DNA of 9,670 nucleotides, taken from contig CAKTCN010000060.1 in NCBI GenBank assembly GCA_934539295.1, positions 1 to 9,670 of the forward strand, given 5' to 3'. The translations under genes were made by a program, and so were the position numbers. Source of the stretch: an uncultured Allosphingosinicella sp. GTDB lineage: Bacteria > Pseudomonadota > Alphaproteobacteria > Sphingomonadales > Sphingomonadaceae. Position 1 is the first letter of the stretch. Every line of letters begins with the position of its first letter. The notes below the pieces were generated by a model. The model made no database searches and was not told where the DNA came from. It saw only the letters and a program-made list of their open reading frames with translations. Positions 1 through 8,318 of this stretch are shown piece after piece.

Positions 1-237
1 CTGTTCTACGGGCAGCTGACGCCGGAAACCCTCGGATCGCTGGTGGCGCTCTACGAGCACAAGGTCTTCACCCAGGGCGTGATCTGGAACATCAACTCCT
101 ATGACCAATGGGGCGTGGAACTGGGCAAGCAGCTGGCCAAGGCCCTGCTGCCCAAGGTCAAGGGCGAGGCGAGTGGCGAAAGCCACGATAGCTCGACCCA
201 GGGCCTCCTCAAATACTACCTCGCCAACAAGGCCTGA
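1..237 (+). CDS. pgi: Glucose-6-phosphate isomerase, C-terminal fragment (gene starts upstream of the window)
   Basis: The frame is open from the first base and ends at TGA 235-237, giving the last 78 residues. It contains the phosphoglucose isomerase signature region around [14 protein letters not shown], followed by the helical tail ([11 protein letters not shown]) and a final [14 protein letters not shown], where the family's C-terminus lies. The enzyme is cytoplasmic and interconverts glucose-6-phosphate and fructose-6-phosphate in glycolysis and gluconeogenesis. The conserved lysine of the catalytic site lies in the VELGK stretch. The next gene, map, starts only 4 bp downstream, so the two are probably co-transcribed. 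The apparent ATG-like starts inside this piece are not real starts, because the reading frame continues upstream to base 1. Confidence 0.95.
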   Translation: MFYGQLTPETLGSLVALYEHKVFTQGVIWNINSYDQWGVELGKQLAKALLPKVKGEASGESHDSSTQGLLKYYLANKA

Positions 238-241
238 TCGC

Positions 242-1015
242 TTGACCATCACCACCGAAGAACAGCTCGAAAAGCTCAAGGCCATCGGCCGCATCTGCGC
301 CGTGGCGCGCGACACCATGGCCTCCGCCATGCGCGTCGGCATGACGACGGCAGAGCTCGACGAGATAGGCGCAAAGATCCTGGCAGAGAATGGGGCCGTC
401 TCGGCACCGATCCTGACCTACGACTTTCCCGGCCACACCTGCATTTCGGTCAACGAAGAAATCGCCCATGGCATTCCGGGAGACCGGGTGCTTAAGGACG
501 GCGATATCGTCAACATAGACGTGACTCCGGTGCTGAACGGCTGGCACGGCGACTCCAGCCGCATGTACCTGGTCGGCGACGTGCCGGTGAAGGCGAAGCG
601 GCTGGTGCAGGTCACCTACGAATGCCTGATGCTCGGCCTGGAACAGGCGAAGCCTGGTAACCGTCTGGGCGACATCAGCCACGCCATCCAAACGTATGCC
701 GAGAAGCACCGTTACTCGGTGGTTCGCGATTTCTGCGGTCACGGCCTGGGCAAGGACTTCCACTCGGCGCCCGAGGTGATCCACGCCGGAAAGCCCGGCA
801 CCGGTCCGGAACTCGTGCCCGGCATGTTCTTCACCGTCGAGCCGATGATCAACGGCGGCAAGGCGGCGTGCAAGGTGCTGGACGACGGCTGGACCGCCGT
901 GACGCGTGACCGCAGCCTGTCCGCGCAGTTCGAACATTCGATCGGCATCACCGAGGACGGATGCGAGATCTTTACGAAGAGCCCCAGGGGCTACGACGCC
1001 CCGCCTTACCTGTAA
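242..1015 (+). CDS. map: Methionine aminopeptidase, type I
   Basis: Removes the N-terminal methionine from nascent cytosolic proteins. The 257-residue product has all metal ligands and the catalytic histidines of type I enzymes: H76 (EIAHGIPG), D93 (NIDVT), D104 (GDSSRMY), H167 (CGHGLG), E200 (TVEPM) and E231 (FEHSI). These sit three to four positions before the E. coli numbers 79, 97, 108, 171, 204 and 235. I chose the TTG at 242 because it gives an N-terminus, MTITTEEQLEKLKAIGR, that aligns with known family starts; an AAGG lies 9 bases upstream inside the end of pgi. The open frame extends further upstream (an ATG exists at 101) but only by overlapping pgi in another frame, so that start is rejected. 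No N-terminal zinc-finger extension is present. The TTG start may keep expression low. Confidence 0.96.
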   Translation: MTITTEEQLEKLKAIGRICAVARDTMASAMRVGMTTAELDEIGAKILAENGAVSAPILTYDFPGHTCISVNEEIAHGIPGDRVLKDGDIVNIDVTPVLNGWHGDSSRMYLVGDVPVKAKRLVQVTYECLMLGLEQAKPGNRLGDISHAIQTYAEKHRYSVVRDFCGHGLGKDFHSAPEVIHAGKPGTGPELVPGMFFTVEPMINGGKAACKVLDDGWTAVTRDRSLSAQFEHSIGITEDGCEIFTKSPRGYDAPPYL

Positions 1016-1041
1016 GGGCCTCCCTCTCTCCGCACCCCCAT

Positions 1042-1114
1042 CCGTTCGCTTCGAGCGAAGTCGAGAAGCGGGGTGCGAGACGAGGCGTTTCTCGACATCG
1101 CTCGAAACGAACGG
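1042..1114. repeat. Imperfect inverted repeat, 29-bp arms, between convergent genes
   Basis: The left arm 1042-1070 and right arm 1086-1114 are reverse complements at 26 of 29 positions, with a 15-base spacer (1071-1085). Each arm begins or ends with the CCGTTCG / CGAACGG type sequence and carries a TCGAGCGAAGTCGAGA-like core. I recall this kind of core as an interspersed repeat in sphingomonad genomes (memory, not a search). A second, alternative 8-bp pairing exists between CGCACCCC (1031-1038) and GGGGTGCG (1070-1077). The element fills the gap between the ends of map and the minus-strand gene at 1127, so it could act as a bidirectional transcription stop. No T-tract follows either arm, however, so classical intrinsic termination is not supported. 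Confidence 0.8.
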
Positions 1115-1126
1115 CGTGGGAGGACC

Positions 1127-1534
1127 TTACTCCTCCGCGGGCGTCGCCCCCGTCCTGGCCAGGCGCCCGCTCTCCGTCACTGGCAGGCCGCCTTCGGTCG
1201 GCACATAGATGAGCTGCGCTTCCTTGCTGTCCAGCGCCTGGATCTGGAGGTAGCGCAGATATCCCTCCGGCCCGCCGAGGCTGTCCTGCAGGATGCGGTT
1301 GGCACGCGCCGCGCCTTCAGCCCGTAGCACCTCGGCATCGGCCAGCGACTTCGCGCTTTCCAGCTGCGCACGCGCCTCCAGCACCCGCACCTGGCGTGAC
1401 GATTGCGCCTCGGCCAGCAGCGCCTTGCCGGCCATCTGCTGGCTGTAGACGTTGTAGGTCGGACACCCAACCAGTGCGCCCGTGACGACGAGCAGGATCA
1501 GGATGACGAAGCCGATTATCGCTTTGATCGACAC
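1127..1534 (-). CDS. Small membrane-anchored coiled-coil protein resembling the tail of SPFH/prohibitin-type proteins
   Basis: I see a 135-residue protein. Residues 5-23 form one strong hydrophobic segment (AIIGFVILILLVVTGALVG) ending in L-V-G-C24, which resembles a lipobox. Residues about 31-85 are Ala/Glu/Arg-rich and predicted helical or coiled-coil, with LAEAQSSRQVRVLEARAQLESA and then ADAEVLRAEGAARANRI. The C-terminus has YLRYLQIQAL and IYVPTEGGLPV. Such AEGAARANRI...YLRYL..IYVPTE patterns are familiar from the C-terminal tail of SPFH/band-7 proteins, but no SPFH core precedes it here. I chose GTG 1534 because GGAAGGAG stands 5 bases upstream and the protein then begins directly with K and the membrane segment. 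An upstream ATG at 1564 or 1588 (144 or 153 residues) has no good ribosome site. Divergent from glnB. Function unknown; a membrane scaffold role is a guess. Confidence 0.75.
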   Translation of the reverse strand: MSIKAIIGFVILILLVVTGALVGCPTYNVYSQQMAGKALLAEAQSSRQVRVLEARAQLESAKSLADAEVLRAEGAARANRILQDSLGGPEGYLRYLQIQALDSKEAQLIYVPTEGGLPVTESGRLARTGATPAEE

Positions 1535-1576
1535 CTTGGCTCCTTCCGATGACAGGTAAGACATGGCGGCATCTGA

Positions 1577-2029
<453 letters not shown>

Positions 2030-2095
2030 CGCCGACAGAGCGCAGAGGGGTCGTGGAAAGGCAGAGCGAGCAATTCCTTTTAAGGGGCAAGTCAC

Positions 2096-3508
2096 ATGGC
2101 GAATGATGCCGGTAAGATCCTGAGCATGATCAAGGACCAGGAGATCGAGTGGGTCGATCTTCGTTTCACCGATCCCAAGGGCAAGTGGCAGCACCTGTCG
2201 ATGGTGTCCGGCCTCATCGACGAGGACCAGCTTACAGACGGCTTCATGTTCGACGGGTCGTCGATCGAAGGCTGGAAGGCCATCAACGAAAGCGACATGG
2301 TCCTGAAGCCGGACCTGGACGCCGTCTATGTCGATCCATTTAGCGCGACCCCGATGCTGATCCTGTTCTGCGACATCGTGGATCCGGGCACGGGTGAGCT
2401 TTACACGCGCGATCCGCGTTCCACCTCCAAGCGCGCCGAGGCCTACCTGCAGGCCACCGGCATCGGCGACACCGTCTACATTGGGCCGGAAGCCGAATTC
2501 TTCATGTTCGACGACGTCCGTTTCGAAGACGGCTACGACACGTCCTATTTCAAGATCGACGACATCGAGTTGCCGGGCAATACCGGCCGCGAATATGAGA
2601 CGGGCAACCTCGGTCACCGTCCGCGCGCCAAGGGCGGCTACTTCCCCGTCGCGCCGGTCGACAGCGCAGTCGACATCCGTGCGGAGATGGTTTCGACCAT
2701 GCTCGAGATGGGCCTGCCTATGGACAAGCACCATCACGAGGTCGCGGCCGCGCAGCACGAGCTCGGCATGACGTATGGCAAGCTGGTCGAAACCGCCGAC
2801 CGCATGCAGATCTACAAATATGTCGTTCACATGGTCGCCCATGCCTATGGCAAGACCGCGACCTTCATGCCCAAGCCGATCAAGTCGGACAACGGTTCGG
2901 GCATGCACACCCATATCTCGATCTGGAACGGCAAGACGCCGCTCTTCGCCGGCAACGGCTATGCGGGCCTCAGCGAGACGGCGCTCTACTTCATCGGCGG
3001 CGTCATCAAGCATGCCAAGGCGCTGAACGCCTTCACCAATCCGACCACCAACAGCTACAAGCGGCTGGTGCCAGGCTTCGAGGCGCCGGTGCTGCTGGCT
3101 TATTCGTCGCGCAACCGTTCGGCATCGTGCCGCATCCCGTACGGCACGGGCGAGAAGTCCAAGCGCGTCGAGTTCCGTTTCCCCGACGCACTGGCCAACC
3201 CGTATCTGTGTTATGCGGCATTGCTGATGGCGGGCCTGGACGGGATCCAGAACAAGATCCACCCGGGCGAAGCGATGGACAAGAACCTCTATGACCTGCC
3301 GCCGGCAGAGCTGGAGACCGTGCCGACCGTGTGCGCTTCCTTGCGTGAAGCGCTCGAATCGCTCCAGGCCGACCGCGCGTTCCTGACCAAGGGCGATGTG
3401 TTCACCGACGACCAGATCGACGCCTATATCGACCTCAAAATGCACGACGTGCTCCGCTGGGAAACCACGCCGAGCCCCGTCGAATATGACATGTATTATT
3501 CGAGCTGA
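2096..3508 (+). CDS. glnA: Glutamine synthetase, type I (adenylylation-regulated)
   Basis: Makes glutamine from glutamate, ammonia and ATP; forms a dodecamer in the cytoplasm. The 470-residue product is of full length. The N-terminal beta-grasp domain contains [11 protein letters not shown] (D53-W60). The catalytic domain shows [10 protein letters not shown], the [12 protein letters not shown] metal-site block, the ATP-site [10 protein letters not shown], then [17 protein letters not shown] and [10 protein letters not shown]. Tyr399 in the KNLYDLPP motif matches the adenylylated tyrosine (397 in E. coli numbering) of the GSI-beta subtype, so control by GlnE and PII is expected. The start ATG has AAGGGG (2082-2087) 8 bases upstream. 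With glnB 66 bp before it and a strong terminator after it, the two genes form a self-contained glnBA unit. A 640-residue open frame lies antisense to this gene but is a codon-bias shadow. Confidence 0.98.
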   Translation: MANDAGKILSMIKDQEIEWVDLRFTDPKGKWQHLSMVSGLIDEDQLTDGFMFDGSSIEGWKAINESDMVLKPDLDAVYVDPFSATPMLILFCDIVDPGTGELYTRDPRSTSKRAEAYLQATGIGDTVYIGPEAEFFMFDDVRFEDGYDTSYFKIDDIELPGNTGREYETGNLGHRPRAKGGYFPVAPVDSAVDIRAEMVSTMLEMGLPMDKHHHEVAAAQHELGMTYGKLVETADRMQIYKYVVHMVAHAYGKTATFMPKPIKSDNGSGMHTHISIWNGKTPLFAGNGYAGLSETALYFIGGVIKHAKALNAFTNPTTNSYKRLVPGFEAPVLLAYSSRNRSASCRIPYGTGEKSKRVEFRFPDALANPYLCYAALLMAGLDGIQNKIHPGEAMDKNLYDLPPAELETVPTVCASLREALESLQADRAFLTKGDVFTDDQIDAYIDLKMHDVLRWETTPSPVEYDMYYSS

Positions 3509-3533
3509 GCGCAGCGCGCGCTCGACCGAACGG

Positions 3534-3562
3534 AAGGCCCGCGGCGACCCCGCGGGCCTTTT
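3534..3562 (+). terminator. Intrinsic terminator of glnBA
   Basis: A perfect 11-bp stem (AAGGCCCGCGG at 3534-3544 with CCGCGGGCCTT at 3550-3560), loop CGACC and a TTTTCGTTT run from 3559. It lies 25 bp after the glnA stop codon. Strong and oriented for plus-strand transcription; the A/T ends make it weaker on the minus strand. Confidence 0.92.
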
Positions 3563-3614
3563 CGTTTCAGCGCTGACCAAGGTCTGCTGCTTGCTGTAAG
3601 CGGCCGAACTTTCA

Positions 3615-3650
3615 GGACCGCAGCGGGTTATGCCCGTTCTGCCGGGGTCC
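3615..3650 (+). other. Structured leader hairpin and possible EcfG-type promoter before the LOV kinase
   Basis: Nested pairings make a long imperfect hairpin: GGACC (3615-3619) with GGTCC (3646-3650), GCAG (3620-3623) with CTGC (3639-3642), and CGGG (3624-3627) with CCCG (3633-3636), loop TTATG. This totals 13 base pairs with two small bulges and no T-tract. The same bases include GGACC-N16-GTT (3615-3638), one mismatch from the GGAAC-N16/17-GTT promoters used by the alphaproteobacterial general stress sigma factor EcfG. The promoter reading is weak. The rest of the 3563-3754 gap shows nothing else that I can name. Confidence 0.3.
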
Positions 3651-3754
3651 GGTGCAACTCAAGGATGTGCTGACGCGTGCAAGGCGAACATGAACGACCG
3701 GAACGCGACGTCGAGAGCGACGGACAAAATTACGGCGTGCCCGCACAGGGCGCC

Positions 3755-5419
3755 ATGGATGTCGGCGCCCGCGAACCGCTGAACAGCGAAGGCCTGCACC
3801 ATTGGTGCGAGAGCACGATCACCGAGCCGGGTCTCGGCGATCGTGGCAACGTCTTCTTCGCGGCCCTCGAGATGACGCGCATGCCGATGATCCTCACCGA
3901 TCCCAACTTGCCCGACAATCCCATTGTCTTCGCCAACAAGGCCTTCCTGGACCTACCCGTTACGAAGAGGACGAGGTGCTGGGGCGCAACTGCCGCTTCC
4001 TGCAAGGCGCCGAAACGAGCCGCGAGCAGGTCGCCGAGTTGCGCGATGCGGTCGAGACGAAGGGCTCGATCGCGCTCGAGATCCTCAACTACAAGCGCGA
4101 CGGGTCGCCCTTCTGGAACGCGGTCTTCATCGGCCCGGTCTACGACACCTCCGGCAAGCCCCTCTATTTCTTCGCCAGCCAGCTGGACGTCACGCGTCGG
4201 CGTGAGACCGAACGATCCTTCCAGCAGACGCAGAAAATGGAGGCGATCGGGCAGCTGACCGCCGGTCTCGCCCACGATTTCAACAACCTGCTGCAGGTGG
4301 TGAACGGCAATATCGAACTGCTTGCCACCCGCACGTCGGACGAGAAGAGCCTGCGTTATCTCAGCCGCGCCCGCACCGCGCCCGAGCGCGGCGCCAAGCT
4401 GACCGGGCAGTTGCTCGCCTTTGCCCGCAAGACCCGGCTAACGCCCCGCGAAGTGGATGTCAGCGCCTGCATCAACGGCTTCGTCGAGGTGCTGGAAAGT
4501 TCGCTCGGCGCGGGGATCGAACTCCATCTCAGCCTTCGCCGCGGGCTGCCGCATGCCGATACTCGATCCCGAACAGTTCGAGATGGCGGTGCTCAACATC
4601 GCCATCAATGCGCGCGACGCCATGCCGTCGGGCGGTTTGGTGACGATCGCAACCAGCAAAGTGCACCTTAATGGTGACGCTGCAGCGCGCCGCCTGACGC
4701 CAGGCGATTATGTGGTAGTCGAGATCATCGACGAGGGCGAAGGCATGCCACCGCACGTGATCGAGCGCGCGGTCGAACCATTCTTCACCACCAAGAGCAC
4801 CGGCAAGGGCACCGGCCTGGGTCTCGCCATGGCGAGCGGGTTCGTGCAGCAATCGCGCGGGCGGATGGAGATCGAGAGCTCCCTCGGCAAGGGCACGACC
4901 GTGCGCATGCTGTTCCCCGTCTCGGCCAACCAGTCGGAAGAAGCACGGACTCCCGCCGCCACCCGGCAGCGTTCGCCCGATGCGGATGGCCTTGGCGGCG
5001 AGCATATCCTGGTGGTGGAGGACAGCCCCGAGGTGCTGGAACTTGCCCTTGAGAACCTTGAAGGCGCCGGCTACCGCGTCACCACGGCACCGTCCGGCGA
5101 CGCGGGTATCGAGGCCTTTCGTGCGGCGATAGTAAACGACCGCATCGACCTGGTTTTCACCGATCTGGTCATGCCCGGCAGCATGAACGGCATCGTGCTC
5201 GCCAACGACGTCAGGAAGCTCGATCCCGACGTCGCCGTCCTGATGACTATCGGCTATAACGAGCAAGTGGTGCTCGACGGTCCCCGTCCCGCAGGGCAGG
5301 ACGTGCTCGGCAAGCCTTACCGCAAGGCAGAGCTGCTCGACCGCATTCGCCAGGCGCTCAACAACCACGAGCCTTGCGCACGCCGCCGCCCGTCAGACTT
5401 CGGTCACGCGGAGGAATGA
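3755..5419 (+). pseudogene. LOV-domain hybrid sensor histidine kinase (LOV-HisKA-HATPase-REC), interrupted by two frameshifts
   Basis: The repaired product would be about 554 residues, a blue-light receptor kinase like the Pseudomonas syringae and Xanthomonas LOV hybrid kinases. The LOV domain (about 3845-4200) has [13 protein letters not shown] and GRNCRFLQG, whose flavin-adduct Cys is codon 3991-3993. HisKA follows with GLAHDFNNLL (phospho-His codon 4273-4275), then the HATPase with NIAINARDAM, DEGEGM and GKGTGLGLAM, and a receiver domain with phospho-Asp codon 5162-5164 (FTDLVMPG) and the KPY lysine. The frame breaks near 3951-3961: FLDL is followed by ACCCGTTAC where the family has T-G-Y-E, so one base is missing. 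It breaks again near 4555-4562: after LPHAD one extra base restores the frame for LDPEQFEMA. Between the breaks the shifted frame stays open and conserved, so the damage is recent or is a sequencing error. ATG 3755 is preferred; GTG 3677 (AAGGA 11 bases upstream) is possible, but its extra codons are less G/C-biased. Confidence 0.85.
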
Positions 5420-5447
5420 GGGCGAAAGCGTCCGAGCATCTCGCCCT
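5419..5447. terminator. Possible hairpin after the LOV kinase
   Basis: AGGGCGA (5419-5425) pairs with TCGCCCT (5441-5447) across a 15-base loop, starting at the last base of the kinase stop codon. A smaller stem AAGCG/CGCTT follows at 5464-5478. Neither has a T-tract. They sit in the 101-bp gap between two convergent genes, so a terminator role is plausible but weakly supported. Confidence 0.25.
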
Positions 5448-5520
5448 GCTTAGCTGACCAGCGAAGCGCTCATCGCTTGTTCAATTGGCGGCTCATGGCG
5501 CGGGACACGCAGATGCGCCG

Positions 5521-6798
5521 TCAATCCTCGTGAATGAGGCTGTGGTGGCGGGTGTCGCGCATGCGCAGATAGACGATCAGCGACACGCCGATCATGGCGG
5601 TGACGTACCAGTAGAAGCCGCGCTCCATGCCGTTGTCCTTGAGCCAGAGCGCGACATATTCGGCGGTACCGCCGAACATGGTGTTGGCGAGCGCGTAGGG
5701 TAGCGCGACGCCGAGTGCGCGAATGTGGGCTGGGAAAAGCTCCGCCTTCACCACTGCGTTGATCGATGTGTAGCCGGTGACGATCACCAGGGCGGCAAGC
5801 GCAAGCGCGAAGGCCGCATAGGGGCTTTGCACCGTCTCCAGCGCGGTGAAGATGGGCACGGTGAACAGCACGCCCATGATGCCGAAGGCGACCATCAGCG
5901 GCTTTCGCCCTACCCTGTCGGACAAGGCGCCGGCCGCGGGCTGGAGCAGCATGTAGAGGAACAGGGCGGCGGCCGTGATCTCCGTCGCGGTTTCGCGCCC
6001 GAAGCCCGACGTGTTGACCAGGAACTTCTGCATGTAGGTCGTGTAGGCGTAGAAGGCGAGCGTACCGCCGGCGGTGAGCGCCATCACCAGCAAGGCCTCG
6101 CGCGGATGATCCCGGAACAGGCTGAGGCCGCTGGACCGGGGCGCGCCGGCATCGATGTTCTCGAAACTCTCCGTCTCGGCGAGGCGGCGGCGCAGGTAGA
6201 AGACGACTACCGCCAGCACCGCGCCGATGGCGAAGGGGATGCGCCAGCCCCAGCCTTCGAGCGCAGCCTCGCTCATGCTCGCCTGGAGGATGAGGAGCAC
6301 GGCGAGTGCGATCAGCTGGCCCGAGATCAGGGTCACATATTGGAAGGATGAGAAGAAGCCGCGGCGGGACTTTCCGGCCATCTCGCTGAGGTATGTCGCG
6401 CTGGCGCCATATTCGCCGCCCACGCTGAGGCCCTGCATCAGACGGGCGATCACCAGGATCACCGGCGCGAGGCCGCCGATGCTGGCATAGCCGGGTGTGA
6501 CTGCGATCAGCAGCGATCCGGCGCACATCAGGCTGACCGACAGGGTGAGGCCCGCCTTGCGCCCTGCGCGGTCGGCATAGATGCCCATCACCCAGGCGCC
6601 GACCGGGCGCATGATGAAGCCGACCGCGAAGACGGCGGCGGCGCTCAGCAGTTCGGCGGTACGGTCGCCGGCCGGGAAGAAGACCGGTGCGAAATAGAGC
6701 GCGAAGGCGGAATAGACATACCAGTCATACCATTCGACCAGGTTGCCGGCCGACCCGCCGATGATGTTGCGGAGGCGGTGCGCCCGGCCAGCGCTCAT
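5521..6798 (-). CDS. Major facilitator superfamily transporter of the metabolite:H+ symporter (MHS, KgtP-like) family
   Basis: A 425-residue inner-membrane protein with about 12 hydrophobic spans. MHS-family hallmarks are GNLVEWYDWY in span 1 (residues 18-27), the loop 2-3 motif GIYADRAGRK (72-81), RLMQGLSVGGEYG in span 4 and the second-half repeat DRVGRKPLM. Family members import organic acids or compatible solutes such as 2-oxoglutarate, citrate, proline or betaine with protons. The sequence alone does not fix the substrate, although the span 1 motif is closest to my memory of 2-oxoglutarate permease. The start is the ATG at 6798, which overlaps the stop of the upstream permease as ATGA; a CAGGG lies just upstream. 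The frame is open to 6867, but that extension overlaps the permease and is Arg/Pro-rich. Translational coupling with the permease is likely. Confidence 0.92.
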   Translation of the reverse strand: MSAGRAHRLRNIIGGSAGNLVEWYDWYVYSAFALYFAPVFFPAGDRTAELLSAAAVFAVGFIMRPVGAWVMGIYADRAGRKAGLTLSVSLMCAGSLLIAVTPGYASIGGLAPVILVIARLMQGLSVGGEYGASATYLSEMAGKSRRGFFSSFQYVTLISGQLIALAVLLILQASMSEAALEGWGWRIPFAIGAVLAVVVFYLRRRLAETESFENIDAGAPRSSGLSLFRDHPREALLVMALTAGGTLAFYAYTTYMQKFLVNTSGFGRETATEITAAALFLYMLLQPAAGALSDRVGRKPLMVAFGIMGVLFTVPIFTALETVQSPYAAFALALAALVIVTGYTSINAVVKAELFPAHIRALGVALPYALANTMFGGTAEYVALWLKDNGMERGFYWYVTAMIGVSLIVYLRMRDTRHHSLIHED

Positions 6799-8204
6799 CC
6801 CTGCTGGCGCGCCTGGCTGCGACGTGCGCCGTAGGCGAAGTAGGCGACGAGGCCGAGCAGGTTCCACAGCAGGAAGTAGAGCTGCGTCTTTATCGGCAGG
6901 CTGACGAACAGGTAGAGACAGCCGAGGATCGCGACGATGCCGACGACGCCTGCCGCCGGCGTGCGGAAGCGGCGTTCGGCATTCGGCTCGCGCCGGCGCA
7001 TGATGAGCATGCAGGCGGCCACGGCGACGAAGGCGGCGAGCGTGCCGGCATTGGCAAGCGCGGCAATCTCGTCGAGCGGCACCAGGCCCGCAATGACCGC
7101 CACGATGATCGCGGTGAACAAGGTGATGCGCACCGGCGTCCCGCGGCGCGACACGGTGGCAAGGCCGCGCGGCAGCAGGCCGTCACGCGCCATCACGAAG
7201 AAGATGCGACTCTGGCCGTAGAAGAAGGCGAGGATCACGGTGGGAAGCGCGATAACGGCGGAGACGGCAAGGAAGGTGGCGGCGCCCGGCTGATCGAGTT
7301 GGCGCAGGATCAGGGCCAAAGGCTCGGGGCTGTTCGCGAAGACGCCGTAGGCAACGGCACCGATCGCCGCGGCGGCGACTGCCATGTAGATGACGACGCA
7401 TGCGATCATCGATCCCACGATGCCGATGGACAGGTCGCGGCCGGGATTCTTGGTTTCCTCAGCCGCCGTCGCGATCGCGTCGAAGCCGTAGAAGGCGAAG
7501 AAGATGATGGCAGCGGCGGCCATGATGCCGCGCTCGACGCCGTCCGGTCCCATCGACTTGGCGAAGCCGTAGGGGTTGAAGGGCTGAAGGTTGGCAGCGT
7601 CGAAATAGGGCAAGGCGACCGCGACGAAAACGATGAGCGCGACGATCTTGACCAGCACGAGCACGGCATTGAGCGTCGCACTCTCGCGCGTGCCGAGGGC
7701 GAGCAGCCCGGCGACCACCGCAATGATGAAGATCGCCGGCAGGTTGACGATGCCGCCCGCGTGCGGACCCTGCATGAGCTCGAGCGGGAAGCCGATCCAG
7801 CCTTGCAGCAGCGGCGCGGCATAGCCGGACCAGCCGACCGCGACTGCGCTCACCACCAGGCTATATTCGAGGATCAGGCTCCAGCCGACGATCCAGGCGA
7901 CGATCTCGCCGATCACGACATAGGTGTAGGTATAGGCGCTGCCCGAAGCGGGGATCATGGTCGCCATCTCGGCATAGGCCAGCGCCGCGCAGGCGCAGAT
8001 CAGGCCCGCGACCGCGAAGGAGACGATCACCGCCGGGCCCGCCTTGTCCGCGCCGACGCCGATGAGGGTCAGGATGCCGGTGCCGACGATGGCGCCGACG
8101 CCGAGCGCAATGAGGTGCGGCCAGGACAGGCTGCGGCTCAGCCGGTGTTCGGGCGCGAGCTCGTCCGTTGTCGCTACCCGCTTCCTCGTCATCAACGCCG
8201 ACAT
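6795..8204 (-). CDS. APC-superfamily amino-acid permease (cationic amino acid transporter-like)
   Basis: A 469-residue polytopic inner-membrane protein with about 12 spans, probably a proton-coupled amino-acid importer. After a charged N-terminus comes the unwound helix-1 motif GAIVGTGI (residues 37-44), then AYAEMATMIPASGSAYTYTY in helices 2-3 and FFAFYGFDAIATAAEETKNPGRDLSIGI around helix 6. The latter is characteristic of the CAT family (cationic amino acid transporters, YfnA and GkApcT relatives). FFYGQSRIFFVMARDGLLP follows helix 8. Start choice: ATG 8204 has AGGG 8 bases upstream; a GTG at 8213 would add three residues. It is the first gene of a two-gene unit, its TGA overlapping the ATG of the MHS transporter. 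Substrate not determinable from the sequence; arginine, lysine or broad neutral amino acids are all possible. Confidence 0.92.
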   Translation of the reverse strand: MSALMTRKRVATTDELAPEHRLSRSLSWPHLIALGVGAIVGTGILTLIGVGADKAGPAVIVSFAVAGLICACAALAYAEMATMIPASGSAYTYTYVVIGEIVAWIVGWSLILEYSLVVSAVAVGWSGYAAPLLQGWIGFPLELMQGPHAGGIVNLPAIFIIAVVAGLLALGTRESATLNAVLVLVKIVALIVFVAVALPYFDAANLQPFNPYGFAKSMGPDGVERGIMAAAAIIFFAFYGFDAIATAAEETKNPGRDLSIGIVGSMIACVVIYMAVAAAAIGAVAYGVFANSPEPLALILRQLDQPGAATFLAVSAVIALPTVILAFFYGQSRIFFVMARDGLLPRGLATVSRRGTPVRITLFTAIIVAVIAGLVPLDEIAALANAGTLAAFVAVAACMLIMRRREPNAERRFRTPAAGVVGIVAILGCLYLFVSLPIKTQLYFLLWNLLGLVAYFAYGARRSQARQQG

Positions 8205-8221
8205 AAGTCCCACCCTGTTCT

Positions 8222-8318
8222 ATTCCGTTCAAGCGGAGCGTGTCGAAGCCCTGCCCTTCCCTGCTGCTTTAAAGAAAGGCGGAGCTTCGACAAGCTCGGC
8301 CCGAGCGCAGAACGGAAT
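8222..8318. repeat. Imperfect inverted-repeat element between the GDT1-family gene and the permease
   Basis: The ends ATTCCGTTC (8222-8230) and GAACGGAAT (8310-8318) are exact complements, as are TGTCGAAGC (8241-8249) and GCTTCGACA (8284-8292), with GAGC (8236-8239 region) and GCTC (8294-8297) between them. The right arm also folds on itself (GCTCG 8294-8298 with CGAGC 8302-8306). The GCTTCGACAAGCTC...GAACGG pattern is one I recall as an interspersed repeat in sphingomonads. The right end overlaps the TAA stop of the minus-strand exporter gene by one base, so the element forms its immediate 3' flank and may stabilise or end that transcript. Confidence 0.75.

Noticed and set aside
209..937. 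A 242-residue minus-strand frame opposite map
   Set aside because: The plus-strand gene carries all the catalytic residues of methionine aminopeptidase; the antisense product has no recognisable feature.
3951..4562. Programmed ribosomal frameshifting in the LOV kinase
   Set aside because: Neither break has a slippery heptamer or a following pseudoknot that I can see, and two opposite shifts would be needed. Mutation or sequencing error is simpler.
5450..6526. A 358-residue minus-strand frame inside the MHS transporter
   Set aside because: Out-of-frame, Arg/Pro/His-rich product overlapping a clearly conserved transporter frame.
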